DNA of 64,000 nucleotides. Source: Chloroflexota bacterium. Its GTDB lineage: Bacteria; Chloroflexota; Anaerolineae; UBA7937; B3-Chlor. Numbering within the stretch: position 1 is the first letter of the stretch; every line of letters starts with the position of its first letter. The stretch is from assembly GCA_030603665.1 (NCBI GenBank), contig JAUVXJ010000004.1, forward strand, positions 1 to 64,000, read 5' to 3'. The translations under genes were made by a program, and so were the position numbers. Positions 1 to 8,527 of the stretch are shown here, one piece after another. The notes under the pieces were generated by a model. That model was not told the DNA's origin and ran no database searches. It worked only from the letters and a program-made list of their open reading frames with translations.

Positions 1-1
1 C

Positions 2-577
2 CTTTTCCTGGCTGGGGACGAGCGGGAGAGAGCCTTTGCACGGTTCTATCCTACGATTGCCATTGATGGTTGCGAGAAACTCTGCGCCAAAAGGGCTACG
101 GAGAAGTACAGTGGGCGTGTTTCCAGTCATATAGTAGTGGATAAGTTGCTCCACATGCGAGGCCTGTCCGCCGGCCAGAACAGGCGCGAACTGGATGAAG
201 CTGGCCAGCGAGCCGCGGAGGTCGTGGCCCAGGAAATCGTGAACCAGGTAGAGGGCGTAGTGGGGGAGAAGAGGGCTGTTGCAGGGCTGCGGAGCGTGGC
301 AACTCCTGCATCACCGGGCGAGGGGGCCAGTTGTGCCTGCGTGTCAGAAATCCCCATAACTCAGGTCAAGATCGAGGGCGTATCTGTGGGCCTGGTGGCT
401 CTGGAGCCCATCTTCGGACAGTTGTACCAGGAAGGCCATCGGGAAGGGAGTGGGCTCGATGAAGAGATCTTGAAAGCGGTCAAGATCTACAACCACGTCG
501 CAGCCGGTGCAGAGGGGTCGTACAAAGCCACCCTCCTGAAAGAATATCAGAAGTTCTGCCGTGGCAGGGAGGGGTAG
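2..577 (+). CDS. DGC-domain putative zinc-binding protein (5' partial)
   Basis: The frame is open from the left edge, so the true start lies outside the window; 191 residues are visible. A D-G-C motif followed by CxxxC (DGCEKLCAKR, about residues 22-31) is the hallmark of the DGC domain of putative zinc-binding proteins. A second Cys pair (CAC) lies near the middle. The C-terminal 80 residues form a separate acidic helical segment. It abuts the OsmC-like gene with no gap and sits upstream of a CxxC thioredoxin-like gene and an ACR3 permease, suggesting a thiol, metal or arsenic-related operon. The exact role is unknown; metal binding is a family inference. Confidence 0.7.
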   Translation, partial: LFLAGDERERAFARFYPTIAIDGCEKLCAKRATEKYSGRVSSHIVVDKLLHMRGLSAGQNRRELDEAGQRAAEVVAQEIVNQVEGVVGEKRAVAGLRSVATPASPGEGASCACVSEIPITQVKIEGVSVGLVALEPIFGQLYQEGHREGSGLDEEILKAVKIYNHVAAGAEGSYKATLLKEYQKFCRGREG

Positions 578-1006
578 ATGGCCAGGCACAGGTATGAGAC
601 AACAGTCACCTGGAAGGGGGAGCGCTGGGGCCATCTCAAGTGCGGTAATGGGCCGGAGATGGACTTCTCAGCTCCTCCGGACCTGCATGCGCAGGCCGGG
701 GTTATGACCCCCGAGGATGCCTTCGTGGCTGAGGCCAACACTTGCGTTATGATGATGTTTCTTTGGGCGGCGGAGAGATTCAAGCTCGATCTGCTGTCCT
801 ATGAATGCAGGGCCGAGGGGGAGAAGAAGATAGAGTTGGACCGCACGGAGATCTTCACCAAGGTCACCCTGTGGCCCTGGATAAGGGTTAGCAACGCCGA
901 TGAGAGACGTGTGAAACGAGCACTTCAAGCGGCCACCAAATACAGTCTGGTCGCCAATTCCATCAAAGGTGAAGTGATCGTGGAGCCGGAAATCACGATC
1001 GTTTAA
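578..1006 (+). CDS. OsmC/Ohr family protein lacking the second redox cysteine
   Basis: 142 residues, the usual length of single-domain OsmC proteins, with the OsmC pattern: N-terminal strands, a glycine/proline turn, and a helix carrying EANTCVMMM (Cys near 53). Active OsmC/Ohr peroxidases use two cysteines. At the second site, where a C-P-V motif is expected, this protein reads KYSLV, so the pair is incomplete. It may act in thiol or sulfur chemistry other than classical peroxide reduction, which is inference. The start ATG directly follows the previous stop, so the two are co-translated. A CxxC redox protein follows 43 bases later. Confidence 0.75.
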   Translation: MARHRYETTVTWKGERWGHLKCGNGPEMDFSAPPDLHAQAGVMTPEDAFVAEANTCVMMMFLWAAERFKLDLLSYECRAEGEKKIELDRTEIFTKVTLWPWIRVSNADERRVKRALQAATKYSLVANSIKGEVIVEPEITIV

Positions 1007-1049
1007 TGCCTATATGTGAATTTGTCACAAAACTTCCTGAGGAGGAACA

Positions 1050-1322
1050 ATGCTCAGTATCAAGGTCCTGGGGCCTGGCTGCGTCAACTGCTATGTCATG
1101 CACCAAGTTGCCGTGGATGCCTTGGAGATGTTGGATGTAGAAGCCACCATACAGCACCTCACCGACCACGTTGAGATACAGAAATACGCGATCATGCGCA
1201 CGCCAGGCCTGGTGATCGACGAGCAGTTGGTGTGCGCGGGCCGCATACCTTCCATCAAGGAGGTCATCTCTTGGGCCGAGGAGGCCCTGGCCCAGGGGGA
1301 GGGAAAAGAGAAATCGAAATAG
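1050..1322 (+). CDS. Thioredoxin/glutaredoxin-like small redox protein (CVNC)
   Basis: 90 residues with a thioredoxin-fold pattern: beta strand, CVNC active site at residues 12-15, helix, and a cis-Pro-like R-T-P-G at 50-53. It resembles the redox-active disulfide protein 2 / MTH895 family. A good ribosome site (GAGGAGG) lies just upstream. Family members often sit beside arsenite or other heavy-metal permeases, as here, and are thought to act as thiol-disulfide carriers. The physiological partner is unknown; the OsmC-like and DGC proteins encoded upstream are candidates by proximity. Confidence 0.85.
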   Translation: MLSIKVLGPGCVNCYVMHQVAVDALEMLDVEATIQHLTDHVEIQKYAIMRTPGLVIDEQLVCAGRIPSIKEVISWAEEALAQGEGKEKSK

Positions 1323-1385
1323 ACCAGCGCCTGGGACGAGGTGACAAACGAGGTCACCTGGACAGATATTTCAAAGAGGAGGTCA

Positions 1386-2462
1386 ATGCAGATGACAGAG
1401 GCAACAACAACGGATAGTTCGACCACATCTACCCAGGAGCGGGCGAATCTCAGCCTGGTGGGCAGACTACTGCCTGTGTGGATCATCCTGGCTATGGCGG
1501 TCGGGTTGCTGCTGGGCAGGTTCCTGCCACAGGTGGGAAGAGCCTTGGAACCGGGGATCCCGATCGGCCTCTTTGTGATGATCTATCCAGCGATGACCAA
1601 GTTGGAGCTTGGACAGGTGCGCAGCGCTGTCCGCGACTGGAAGGCAGCGGCCATCGTAATCTTCTTCAACTATGCCTTCAACCCCTTCCTGCTCTATCTC
1701 TTGGGCTGGGTCTTTCTGCGGGACCATCCGGACCTGTGGACGGGGCTTGTTCTGCTTGGCGTGGCGCCCTGCATCGCTATGGTGCTGGTCTGGACCGACC
1801 TGGCGAAGGGCAATGGTCCTCTGGGTATCGTCCTGATGGCCTGGAACTCCCTGATCCAGATGGTTACCACCCCGTTCTTCATCTGGTTGATCCTTGGCAC
1901 ACGGGTCTCCGTCAACATCGGACTCGTGGCCCAGAGTGTAGTGTTGTACCTGGGGCTACCCCTGTTGGCCGGAGTGCTGTCCCGTAGGTGGATGTTGCGC
2001 GCCAAGGGCCAGGCGTGGTTTGAGAAGAAGGCTCTCCCCGTGCTGGATGATATCCAGCTCATAGCCCTGATGTTGACTCTGGTCGTCATGTTTGCGCTCC
2101 AGGGCGACGTGATCCTGCAGCGTCCTGAGCTGATCTGGCTGATGGCGACGCCCCTGGTGCTCTTTTTCTTTGTGCTGTTCTTCGGCGTGCTGCTGGTCAG
2201 CCGGAAGGTGGGGTTCTGCTACGCTGACTCGGCCACGACCTCTTTCCACTGCACGGGCCGGAACTTCGAACTGGCCATCGCCATCGCCTTGACCGCCTTC
2301 GCGTCGCAGCCGATGGTTGCCGTATCGACGGTGATTGGGCCGCTGATCGAGGTGCCCCTGATGCTGACCATCGTCTATCTGGCCAAGAAGCTAGAGTGGA
2401 GGCTGTTCCGTACCAATACGGCCGGCGCGTGCAGTATTCAGGAGGAGCGGGCTCGTGGGTAG
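1386..2462 (+). CDS. acr3: ACR3-family arsenite efflux permease
   Basis: 358 residues with about ten hydrophobic segments, typical of the bile acid:sodium symporter / ACR3 superfamily. The signature GVAPCIAMVLVW contains the conserved transmembrane cysteine needed for arsenite transport in characterised ACR3 proteins, and GRNFELAIA plus IGPLIEVPL are the C-terminal ACR3 motifs. The start is the ATG at 1386, preceded by AGAGGAGG; a GTG further upstream would add 15 poorly supported residues. The N-A-S-N-N-F-E-L motif usual in ACR3 reads C-T-G-R-N-F-E-L here, so substrate preference may differ. A fragment of a second ACR3 follows immediately. Confidence 0.85.
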   Translation: MQMTEATTTDSSTTSTQERANLSLVGRLLPVWIILAMAVGLLLGRFLPQVGRALEPGIPIGLFVMIYPAMTKLELGQVRSAVRDWKAAAIVIFFNYAFNPFLLYLLGWVFLRDHPDLWTGLVLLGVAPCIAMVLVWTDLAKGNGPLGIVLMAWNSLIQMVTTPFFIWLILGTRVSVNIGLVAQSVVLYLGLPLLAGVLSRRWMLRAKGQAWFEKKALPVLDDIQLIALMLTLVVMFALQGDVILQRPELIWLMATPLVLFFFVLFFGVLLVSRKVGFCYADSATTSFHCTGRNFELAIAIALTAFASQPMVAVSTVIGPLIEVPLMLTIVYLAKKLEWRLFRTNTAGACSIQEERARG

Positions 2463-2714
2463 GCATTTCTTGCCGGCTCCGCTACCGCCGCCTGGGTGAT
2501 GGTGGCGGCCACGCAGTCCTTCACCGCGGCCAGCAACAACTTCGAGCTGGCCATCGCCGTGGCGGTACGCACTTTCGGCATCGCTTCCCAGGAGGCGTTG
2601 GCCACGGTCATCGGTCCCTTGATCGAGGTGCCGGTGCTTATCGGCCTCGTGTACGTGGCGCTGTGGATACGTCGGGTGTTGTTCGAGCACGGGGCGGCGC
2701 TGGGACAGGCGTAG
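2463..2714 (+). pseudogene. C-terminal remnant of a second ACR3 permease
   Basis: Starting directly after the acr3 stop, a different frame encodes about 83 residues that match the end of ACR3 proteins again: [30 protein letters not shown] and a final basic [10 protein letters not shown] stretch. These motifs are closer to the common ACR3 consensus than those of the intact upstream gene, so this is not a simple copy of it. Only the last two transmembrane segments remain. The earliest in-frame starts are GTG/ATG at 2496-2501. A recombination scar or deletion between two ACR3 genes is the likely explanation. Confidence 0.75.
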
Positions 2715-2726
2715 CGGAGACGCTGC

Positions 2727-3719
2727 TCAGAAGTTGGCGTAGAACCCTGGGGGGCACAGTTCGGCGAAGTCTGCTACCTCAACAAGATGCCGCCGTACAT
2801 CCACGCACAGGTGACACTTGCCGGTGTAGCCGTCCGGGAGCGGCTGGTACGCGTGCTGGCTTTGGGCCATTTCGCAGAGCCCATACGGGCCTCTTTGCAC
2901 CAGGATCTCGATGAGCGGGGGGTAGCGGCCTGCCCTGAAGTCGTCCAATAGTTGGGGCAGTCCGTGCCAGTCCCCTACGGCCAGTCCCCCGCAGAACCCC
3001 GAGATGAAGTTGCCGCAGAGGTCCAGGTGGGAGTGGTGGGCATGGAGGATGTCCATGGCACAGTCGGTCTCGGCAAAGGTCTCCACGGGATACCTGGGCG
3101 CCAGGTGGCGCAACTCATATCCCGACCGTCCTCCGGAGATGATGCCGTACCCCTGCCACAGAATCCGGCGTGCTTCTTCGAGCCCAAACCTCTTGACGTA
3201 GTGCGAGAGAGGGGTGCCCCGCTCGGTGTCGAAGAGCTGGATGACTTCCATGAACTCCGGCAGGTACAGCGTCACTCTATCAGAGCCGAAGACCTCCACC
3301 GCGGCGCGCAAGGTTCGAGTGGTGCGTGCCGGGGGGATGCTCTCTGCGTGGAAGGGCGAACAGCTGATCAGGACCCCCTGCAACCCCGCGTCGTCGAGGG
3401 CGCGGAAGCGCTCTACGGCCTCACTCGGGTCAATGCACCAGCTGCCGCTGGTCTCGACGTACCGTGGGATACCCAGCTCCGATGCCAGGCGCACGCCTTC
3501 GAGGAGCAGGGGGAAATGGAGGAACGGTTCCCCGCCAGTGAAATGCACTTGGGGTGCGCGCGGAAAGAGAGTCACCGCCTCCAGTACCTCTCGCAGCGCC
3601 TCTGTGGGCATGGGCTCTTTCTCCCAGCGTGGCCCGCAGTTGTAGAGGCAGTGCTTGCAGCCGCTGTGGCAGCGATAGCTGAGGATGATTCCTATGTCCC
3701 GTGGGGATAGTACAGGCAT
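2727..3719 (-). CDS. Radical SAM protein with C-terminal cysteine cluster
   Basis: 330 residues. The radical SAM triad CHSGCKHC (CxxxCxxC) lies at residues 17-24, followed by the GGEPFL motif (about 62) and a TSGSW strand. The C-terminal third has further cysteines (ETDCAMD, DLCGNF, GFCGGL, YTGKCHLCVD), suggesting a second iron-sulfur site, as in SPASM-type or related enzymes. The substrate cannot be read from the sequence. It converges on the ACR3 remnant. Upstream on the same strand lie a NodB deacetylase, an amidine hydrolase and a nitroreductase, possibly transcribed together. Confidence 0.8.
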   Translation of the reverse strand: MPVLSPRDIGIILSYRCHSGCKHCLYNCGPRWEKEPMPTEALREVLEAVTLFPRAPQVHFTGGEPFLHFPLLLEGVRLASELGIPRYVETSGSWCIDPSEAVERFRALDDAGLQGVLISCSPFHAESIPPARTTRTLRAAVEVFGSDRVTLYLPEFMEVIQLFDTERGTPLSHYVKRFGLEEARRILWQGYGIISGGRSGYELRHLAPRYPVETFAETDCAMDILHAHHSHLDLCGNFISGFCGGLAVGDWHGLPQLLDDFRAGRYPPLIEILVQRGPYGLCEMAQSQHAYQPLPDGYTGKCHLCVDVRRHLVEVADFAELCPPGFYANF

Positions 3720-3754
3720 GGCGATTACGCCGTTTGAGACCTCCGAGGTCTGGG

Positions 3755-4600
3755 CTAGTACACTGCGCCCGCGGCCAGTTCCTGGGCCAGGTCTCCCATC
3801 CGGGCGAAGCGCGCCGATTCGTTCCAGAGAATGTGCTGGACAAAGCGCTCCAACATCGCCATGCGGTGGCCTCGCGCAATGACCTGGGGGTGCATGGTGA
3901 CGGTCAAGACACCGCGCTCCTCGCGCTCCGTCATGTAGTCGAAGTCACCTGCCCAGATCTCCATCACCTTGGATGGAGCCGAGAGACCCACCCTCAGCGG
4001 GTCGAAGTTGAACGTGAAGTGCGCCCAGTCGTCCAGGGTGAAGTCAACCGGGAATTCCCAGATGTCTACCTCTTCCCCCATTTGCAGAGGGTCCTCGATG
4101 CCTACCTGGTCGCCCAGCCGAGGACGGTAGGGGTGGAAATCGCCGGCGAAAAGACTGGAGTCATACAGAAAACCATGCTCCAGCAGCAGGGACAAGGTGG
4201 CGTCGCTGTAGTCCCAGGAGGGTGAGCGGTAACCAGCGGGCGGGTGCCCCAGGAACCGCTCCAACACCGCCAGGGCCCGCTCCAGGCTCCTTCGCTCCTC
4301 GTCCGGGGTCTGCGTGCTGGGGTCTTCGTGCCCATAGCTGTGATGGGCCACTTCGTGGCCTGCTGAGAGGATGGCGTCGACGGCGTGCGGGAAGGATTCG
4401 GCGGTATGGCCGGGCACGAAGAACGTCGCGGGGACGTCGTACTCTTCCAGAAGGCCCAGGATGCGCGGTACCGCTACCCTGGCTCCGTACTCGCCCCTGG
4501 AGAGCATCGCTGGCGTCACTACAGGATATCCTCCCAGCCATACGCTCATGGCATCGAAGTCGAAGGTCAGGCATACCGCGTACGGTTTCTCCGCGTTCAT
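3755..4600 (-). CDS. Polysaccharide deacetylase (NodB) family protein, PgdA/PuuE-like
   Basis: 281 residues. The NodB metal-binding features are present: TFDFD near residue 12 (catalytic and metal Asp), HHSYGH near 86 (HxxxH metal ligands) and YRSPSWD near 120. There is no signal peptide, and the overall layout resembles the cytoplasmic Helicobacter PgdA-like / PuuE allantoinase-like branch rather than secreted chitin deacetylases. That branch includes enzymes acting on cyclic amides as well as sugars, so hydrolysis of a C-N bond in a small molecule is as likely as peptidoglycan deacetylation. The next gene is an amidine-hydrolase homologue, which slightly favours nitrogen-compound catabolism. 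Confidence 0.8.
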   Translation of the reverse strand: MNAEKPYAVCLTFDFDAMSVWLGGYPVVTPAMLSRGEYGARVAVPRILGLLEEYDVPATFFVPGHTAESFPHAVDAILSAGHEVAHHSYGHEDPSTQTPDEERRSLERALAVLERFLGHPPAGYRSPSWDYSDATLSLLLEHGFLYDSSLFAGDFHPYRPRLGDQVGIEDPLQMGEEVDIWEFPVDFTLDDWAHFTFNFDPLRVGLSAPSKVMEIWAGDFDYMTEREERGVLTVTMHPQVIARGHRMAMLERFVQHILWNESARFARMGDLAQELAAGAVY

Positions 4601-4650
4601 GGATGTCCTCCTGCGGACGCTGAGAGACGGGGATCTTCACACTGGATTCG

Positions 4651-5619
4651 TCAGCCGATCGATTCCCTTTCCAGGATGCCGGTCAGACAGCCGATGCCGC
4701 CTGCCGCCTTCATAAGCTCGTCTATGTCGACCAGGTGGCAGCTGAGGCCCGCATCCTCGTAGAAGGCTTGGGTCACCGGGTTGCCGGCAGACATGAGAAT
4801 CCGCCTGGGGCCCAGCGTCACGAAGTTGAGGGCGAAACCCTTCACGGACTCCTGGACATCAGGGCAGAACAGCACTCTGTATCCGCGTTTCCGAAGAGCT
4901 TCCACCGCGGCGTAGGGCACACGCCCGGGCCAGGCGATGGCCAGGTCGCGGTCGGCAAACCGCACCTGCCCCATGAGGTGCATGGCCCCGTATGGCAGCC
5001 CCACGCGGATGATCTCGACGCCCATCTCCTCCAACAGGTTGGACACCTGGTCCGCACCCTCAGCGTTGGTGCGTAGCCCGGTGGTGAGCAGGACCGTCTG
5101 TGGGTCGATCCAGGCGGCATCCGCGCCCTCGAAGGTGCCCTTGCCCCGAACGGAGCGCAGGATGGGTATCCCCAGGGCAGACAGTCTCCGAGCCACCCAT
5201 CGTTCTTCACCAGCCCGCACGGTCGATGCTGGGCGCCCCACGATGGCCCCTTCTGGAGTCATGAACATCAGGTCGGCCACGAACATCTGGTTGGGCGTGG
5301 GAGTCACGTTGGGCTCAAGGTAGTGGACGGCGACGCCGGCGTCCCGATAGGCCTGGGCCAGTGAGTCGTGCTCCTCTCGAACCTGGCCAGCGTCCACCGG
5401 GGACAGCATCTGCACCGCGTCCGGGTCGCCAAGCGCTTCCAGCTCCTCCCCAGGCTGGTGGAGCAGAACTGCTTTCAGCGTCGACCACTCTGTCTCCACG
5501 CCGCAAGGTCCCCACACCCCTCCGATCTCGTCCCGCAACGGCTGCGAGCGCGGCGACCATCCCTCTCCGCCGTACGCCGCGGCGTCGACGAAGCCTGACT
5601 TCACCTCACCAGCGTTCAT
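4651..5619 (-). CDS. Amidinotransferase-superfamily protein (DDAH / arginine deiminase-like)
   Basis: 322 residues from the ATG at 5619. Catalytic features of the guanidino-modifying superfamily are present: FEGADAAW (acidic residues), the His of GAMHLMGQV, and a near C-terminal Cys in GGIGCLTG. NQMFVADL near the N-terminus matches the substrate-binding loop of dimethylargininase-like enzymes. It probably hydrolyses a guanidino or amidino substrate such as arginine or a methylarginine through a Cys thiouronium intermediate; specificity is not resolved. The start overlaps the end of the upstream nitroreductase by 14 bases, indicating coupling. A longer frame beginning at 5667 would lie deep inside that gene and is less likely. 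Confidence 0.82.
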   Translation of the reverse strand: MNAGEVKSGFVDAAAYGGEGWSPRSQPLRDEIGGVWGPCGVETEWSTLKAVLLHQPGEELEALGDPDAVQMLSPVDAGQVREEHDSLAQAYRDAGVAVHYLEPNVTPTPNQMFVADLMFMTPEGAIVGRPASTVRAGEERWVARRLSALGIPILRSVRGKGTFEGADAAWIDPQTVLLTTGLRTNAEGADQVSNLLEEMGVEIIRVGLPYGAMHLMGQVRFADRDLAIAWPGRVPYAAVEALRKRGYRVLFCPDVQESVKGFALNFVTLGPRRILMSAGNPVTQAFYEDAGLSCHLVDIDELMKAAGGIGCLTGILERESIG

Positions 5620-6115
5620 AGCGCACCAACTCCGACAACTCCTTGCGCTTCTTGGGCTTGGGCTCATCGGCAGGGTAGCCCAGCGGCGTGAAGACGATGG
5701 GCTCCACCCCGTCGGGCAGGGCCAGCAGTTCTCGCGTGGCTTCGGCGTCGAAAGCGCCGATCCAGCAGGTGCCCAGACCGGCGTTGGCTGCGGCGAGAAT
5801 CAGGTGATCCATGGCGATGGCCACGTCCACATCGTTGTAGTTCTTCCCGTCTTTGCGCACCCAGTTCTCGGCAGGGATACCGCAGGCACAAACCGCCACA
5901 GGGGCCTGGACGAACCAGTCCCGGTTGTAGATGCGTTTCAGTTCTTCTTCTCGGCCCTCTGTGTGCACTATCACGAACTGGATGGCCTGGCGGTTCGCGG
6001 CCGTGGGTGCCAGGCGCGCGGCCTCCAGCACCTGTTGCAGTTTCTGATCCTCTATCGGGTCCGGCTTGTAGGACCGCACACTGTATCTCGTCTCGATCAA
6101 CGAAGAGAAGTCCAT
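5606..6115 (-). CDS. Nitroreductase-family flavoprotein
   Basis: 169 residues, short for the family but with its main blocks: TRYSVRSYKPDPI (FMN-phosphate contacts) at 9-21, the AARLAPTAANRQ helix, and LGTCWIGAF near 115, then TPLGYPADEP near the C-terminus. FMN-dependent NAD(P)H oxidoreduction is the family activity; the natural acceptor is unknown. The downstream DDAH-like gene overlaps its 3' end. A second, longer nitroreductase lies at 39929-40600. Confidence 0.85.
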   Translation of the reverse strand: MDFSSLIETRYSVRSYKPDPIEDQKLQQVLEAARLAPTAANRQAIQFVIVHTEGREEELKRIYNRDWFVQAPVAVCACGIPAENWVRKDGKNYNDVDVAIAMDHLILAAANAGLGTCWIGAFDAEATRELLALPDGVEPIVFTPLGYPADEPKPKKRKELSELVRYERW

Positions 6116-6157
6116 GCTTTGCCTCCTTCTGATAGCTCTGGCTATCGCCAGGGCGCT

Positions 6158-7030
6158 TTACCCGAGTGCGCCAGTGGAAACGAGTTGCGGCTGCGAGAAT
6201 CCGCTGATTTGTGTCTCCTGGGTGGCACCCTCATCTAGTAGGGCCGAAAACGTACGCTCCAGCTCGGCTGGTGTCCATCTCAGGACGTGGAAGATTCGCT
6301 TGACCATCGTCCGGTCTGCTGCCACGACGAGGTCGAGATAACGTGAGACCAGCGTGATCTGGGCGTCGGATCGTCTGATCCCGCTGGCTTGCTCTGGCAG
6401 CTCTGGGAAGTGTCTCTCGAGAATCTCGTAGATGAAGGCATATCCCCAGCCCCCGGTTTTGGCCACACCAATGGGGAGGACCTTGAGGCCGGTTTGCAGT
6501 TCCACCAGGGCGCGATTGAATCGGGACTTCGCATTCCCGCTGGCGAGGTGCGCCTCCTGGCGCAGCTGGATGGTATCCAAGGGTCCATGCTCAAGGAGAG
6601 CCTCATACACCCACTTGGCCTCTGCTGTCATCAGTCCTGCCCGGTATTCGTCCAGATAATCATCTAAGCCGCCCAGATTCTCGCTACAGGCGTAGAACAG
6701 GGAAAGCATCTCCAGGGAGATAAGGGTGGCACGTTTCCGCAAGAGCTTGCCATAGAACCACTGGCGTTTTCCCAGGGCATCGTCCTTCCAGCGCCAACAT
6801 CTGCTGAGATCGGGATCATCATGCTGGTGGGGTACGGGGCGCACGCCGCCAGCGATGGCGTGGAACAGATTGGGCAGGTCGGCTCCCTTGATCGGCCAGA
6901 AGTGGCAGAAACCCACCTCGTCCACGAAGGCAAGTGCTGCATCGGGAGTCTCGATTCGCCGGTCTGGAGTCCGGTGGTAGATGTGTGCGCGCTGCTCTTC
7001 AATCCATTCCTTGGAGATGGTTTCGAGCAC
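6158..7030 (-). CDS. AlkZ-related winged-helix protein
   Basis: 290 residues. The N-terminal block includes FCHFWPIKGADLPNL and CWRWKDDAL, which I associate with proteins annotated as AlkZ-related, distant relatives of the YcaQ/AlkZ crosslink-repair glycosylases. The middle (about 140-200) has a winged-helix look: L-E-H-G-P-L-D-T-I-Q-L-R-Q-E followed by a basic helix K-S-R-F-N-R-A-L-V-E-L-Q. The catalytic glutamine motif of true AlkZ is not evident, so base-excision activity is not claimed. It lies 7 bases upstream of the FecR-like gene, same strand. Confidence 0.55.
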   Translation of the reverse strand: MLETISKEWIEEQRAHIYHRTPDRRIETPDAALAFVDEVGFCHFWPIKGADLPNLFHAIAGGVRPVPHQHDDPDLSRCWRWKDDALGKRQWFYGKLLRKRATLISLEMLSLFYACSENLGGLDDYLDEYRAGLMTAEAKWVYEALLEHGPLDTIQLRQEAHLASGNAKSRFNRALVELQTGLKVLPIGVAKTGGWGYAFIYEILERHFPELPEQASGIRRSDAQITLVSRYLDLVVAADRTMVKRIFHVLRWTPAELERTFSALLDEGATQETQISGFSQPQLVSTGALG

Positions 7031-7037
7031 GGCTCCG

Positions 7038-8237
7038 CTACTCTACTACTAGACTGACATCCGTGATCATGCTCTCGTAGTCCCAGCCGGATGCGTAGAT
7101 CAGAAGGGACTTCAGTCGCGCAGGTCGCGGGTAGATGGCCTCCAGGGTGTTGCCGCTGGCGTAGTCGAACCAGGTGTTGTAGGGGATTCGTTCCCCGTAC
7201 ATCGTGGGGTTGTTTTGCTGATTGTGGTAGTAGAAACCATGGGTCCAGTGACCCTGGCTGCCGTAGATGTCCTCATACTCCAGCCGGATCATAAGGGGGT
7301 ACTCAGAACTGAGGTATCCTCCACCCGAGAGGCTTTGATTGAGCAGTCTGACCTTGAGGTAGAGGCTGATGGAGGTGGCGAGATCGGAGATTTCTTCGTT
7401 CAGGTCCTGCCTGATGACTGTCTCACAGTGGTTGCCGCCGCTTCCCTCGCGGAAGAACCTCACAGTCCGTGACTCGGTGTTGGAGAGCTGCTCGACGGTG
7501 ATCTCACCGTCAACGTCGCCGCCATCGCCCCCTTGTTCGTTGTACGCCTGCCATCCTACCGATAAATCCTCTATGAAGCTCCCGTTCACGAGGAGGTTCT
7601 GCGCCGCCGGAATCGGCTGCTCGGGTCGCTGCCCCTCTCTCACCGTTGTCCGCTCGCGCTGTTTGAGTTCTACGGTCTCCCCCTGGGCGGTAACCTGTGC
7701 CGTGCCGAGATGGACGATGATCCGGCTACTGTCGGTGGTGACCTTGAGGGAGTAGCTCCCTTCCTTGAGCAGCGCGTTCATGTGAGCCGAAGTAGCCCGG
7801 AACTCCAAGGGTCCATCGACAGGCAATGCTACACCGATGTTCGCTTGACCGTGCGTAACGTCCAGATGCAGGGCCTGGGACATGGAGCTCAAGCCGAAGC
7901 GCGGGGAGCGCATGGTCACCAACCGGGCCTCTGTGTCGAAAGAGAGGGTGGCTGTGCTGTTGTCGAAAAACGTGAGAAAGGTTCTGGCAGAGGAATCGGT
8001 GCGTATTCTGCTTCCCTCGGGCACTGTGGTGCTACTGGTCACTCCGATAGGGGTGGTTCCCCCAGGCTCCCAGATGAGCACCGTGCCCGTGATTACCTCC
8101 AGTATCGCTTCGTGGCTGACCGTGGCGTTGATGAGATACCAGCGTATGGTGAGGGGAACGCCTACCACCAGGAGGCAATTAACGGTGAAGGCCGACAGCA
8201 GGACGAGCCAAGCCAGCCTTTGTGGTGCTCTATTCAT
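7038..8237 (-). CDS. Membrane-anchored FecR-like protein
   Basis: 399 residues. One N-terminal transmembrane segment (about 8-34) is followed by a FecR-type beta-rich region: G-T-V-L-I-W near 52, TVPEGSRIRTD near 71, and repeated short strands (ARTFLTFFD, ATLSFDTEA). Residues 215-399 form a second beta-rich module (WQAYNEQ to the C-terminus) that resembles a carbohydrate-binding or discoidin-like jelly roll. The bulk is predicted outside the membrane. FecR domains sense or hold signals at the envelope, but no sigma factor lies nearby, so the role is open. ATG and the upstream TGA overlap by 4 bases (ATGA) with acylphosphatase. Confidence 0.65.
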   Translation of the reverse strand: MNRAPQRLAWLVLLSAFTVNCLLVVGVPLTIRWYLINATVSHEAILEVITGTVLIWEPGGTTPIGVTSSTTVPEGSRIRTDSSARTFLTFFDNSTATLSFDTEARLVTMRSPRFGLSSMSQALHLDVTHGQANIGVALPVDGPLEFRATSAHMNALLKEGSYSLKVTTDSSRIIVHLGTAQVTAQGETVELKQRERTTVREGQRPEQPIPAAQNLLVNGSFIEDLSVGWQAYNEQGGDGGDVDGEITVEQLSNTESRTVRFFREGSGGNHCETVIRQDLNEEISDLATSISLYLKVRLLNQSLSGGGYLSSEYPLMIRLEYEDIYGSQGHWTHGFYYHNQQNNPTMYGERIPYNTWFDYASGNTLEAIYPRPARLKSLLIYASGWDYESMITDVSLVVE

Positions 8238-8518
8238 CTATAGCGCACCTCGAAGCGGTCGAATTCGCCACTGGGATCCTGCCAGTGGAAGTCCACTTCC
8301 TGAACATGGGCTGCTGGGGGTCCCACCCGTATCTGTTCTAGGAGTCTCTCCAGTGCATCGCTCGGCCCCTCGGCAACGGCCTCGACGGTGCCGTTGGCAA
8401 GGTTGCGCACGTGGCCCGTTAGGCCCAAGGCGGTGGCTTGCGTGTAGGTGAAATCACGGAAGAAGACCCCGTGGACCCTTCCGTGAACTATGGCAGACAA
8501 GCGCATCAGCGTGGGCAT
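8234..8518 (-). CDS. acyP: Acylphosphatase
   Basis: 94 residues, the standard length. The signature GRVHGVFFRDF (usually G-x-V-Q-G-V-x-F-R) carries the phosphate-binding loop and catalytic Arg near 21. The catalytic Asn is in GHVRNLANGTVE near 39, followed by AEGPSDALERLL. It hydrolyses carboxyl-phosphate bonds of small acyl phosphates in the cytosol. The conserved Gln of the loop is His here (V-H-G-R-V-H-G-V), a tolerated variation in many family members. Its stop overlaps the FecR-like start. Confidence 0.93.
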   Translation of the reverse strand: MPTLMRLSAIVHGRVHGVFFRDFTYTQATALGLTGHVRNLANGTVEAVAEGPSDALERLLEQIRVGPPAAHVQEVDFHWQDPSGEFDRFEVRYR

Positions 8519-8527
8519 CTCTCGTTC

